Part shown: piece after piece, positions 63,925 to 64,000 of the stretch
Position numbering within the stretch: the first letter of the stretch is position 1
Layout of the letters: every line of letters begins with the position of its first letter
Assembly (NCBI GenBank): GCA_016709765.1
Contig: JADJMD010000013.1
Span: 1,054,001 to 1,118,000, forward strand
DNA: 64,000 bases
Direction: 5' to 3'
From: Ignavibacteriales bacterium
Lineage (GTDB): Bacteria; Bacteroidota; Ignavibacteria; Ignavibacteriales; Ignavibacteriaceae
Made by a program: the position numbers and the translations under genes
Notes under the pieces: generated by a model
Told to the model about the DNA's origin: nothing
Seen by the model: the letters and a program-made list of their open reading frames with translations, nothing else
Databases searched by the model: none

Positions 63925-64000
63925 ATTTGTGGCGATATAAAGTAATGTGCTTGAAATATTCTGCTATTAAGATTAAGTTTCATTACATATTTTTAGAGTT

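Overview
The window is an AT-rich bacterial chromosome segment that most likely comes from the Ignavibacteria (Bacteroidota/Chlorobiota group). The evidence is three secreted proteins with type IX secretion C-terminal sorting domains (PNPF or FPNPFNP signatures), many outer-membrane beta-barrels and '-AQ' signal peptides, and several genes started by GTG or TTG. No rRNA, tRNA, CRISPR array, prophage or insertion sequence was recognised.

0-13 kb is the replication origin neighbourhood. gyrB, dciA (DUF721), recF, dnaN, a small lipoprotein gene and dnaA run leftward. rpmH, rnpA, yidC and a patatin/BamA-type fusion gene run rightward. The 564-bp gap between dnaA and rpmH is the probable oriC: it has two perfect TTATCCACA boxes (one overlapping the dnaA GTG start), several near-boxes, palindromes and an AT-rich stretch.

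12.7-38.7 kb is almost entirely on the minus strand. It holds hemL, a 5'-nucleotidase-like protein, a tricorn-like S41 protease, a radical-SAM aminomutase-like gene overlapping an aminotransferase, DUF2461 and a T9SS cargo protein. A six-gene run follows (HemY-type protoporphyrinogen oxidase, hemB, GT9 glycosyltransferase, metallophosphoesterase, DUF389, MOSC), then a thioredoxin-like lipoprotein, malQ and a cluster of outer-membrane proteins, one of them badly frameshifted.

38.7-50 kb is mixed: a frameshifted VTT membrane protein, a thioredoxin-fold protein, an inactive/active M16 peptidase pair, a YpfJ-like zinc peptidase, an AGCS symporter, serA with an internal deletion, an alpha/beta hydrolase and a frameshifted glycerophosphodiesterase. 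50-64 kb carries two T9SS cargo proteins (one frameshifted), an EamA-type transporter, an orphan DcsG-like ATP-grasp enzyme, a HisH-like protein without its catalytic cysteine, a thioesterase, a gluzincin-like secreted peptidase, a PfkB kinase, an SRPBCC protein, a methyltransferase, a cupin and an acyl-CoA dehydrogenase.

The most notable signals are these: the KamA-like enzyme whose lysine-binding acidic residues are replaced, paired with an aminotransferase; the HisH homologue without its nucleophile; the precise in-frame loss of a conserved loop in SerA; a GT9 gene that seems to start at ATT; and at least four genes with single-base frameshifts, mostly in short A/T runs, which may be real decay or assembly error. 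I did not find a clearly new multi-gene defence or mobile system.
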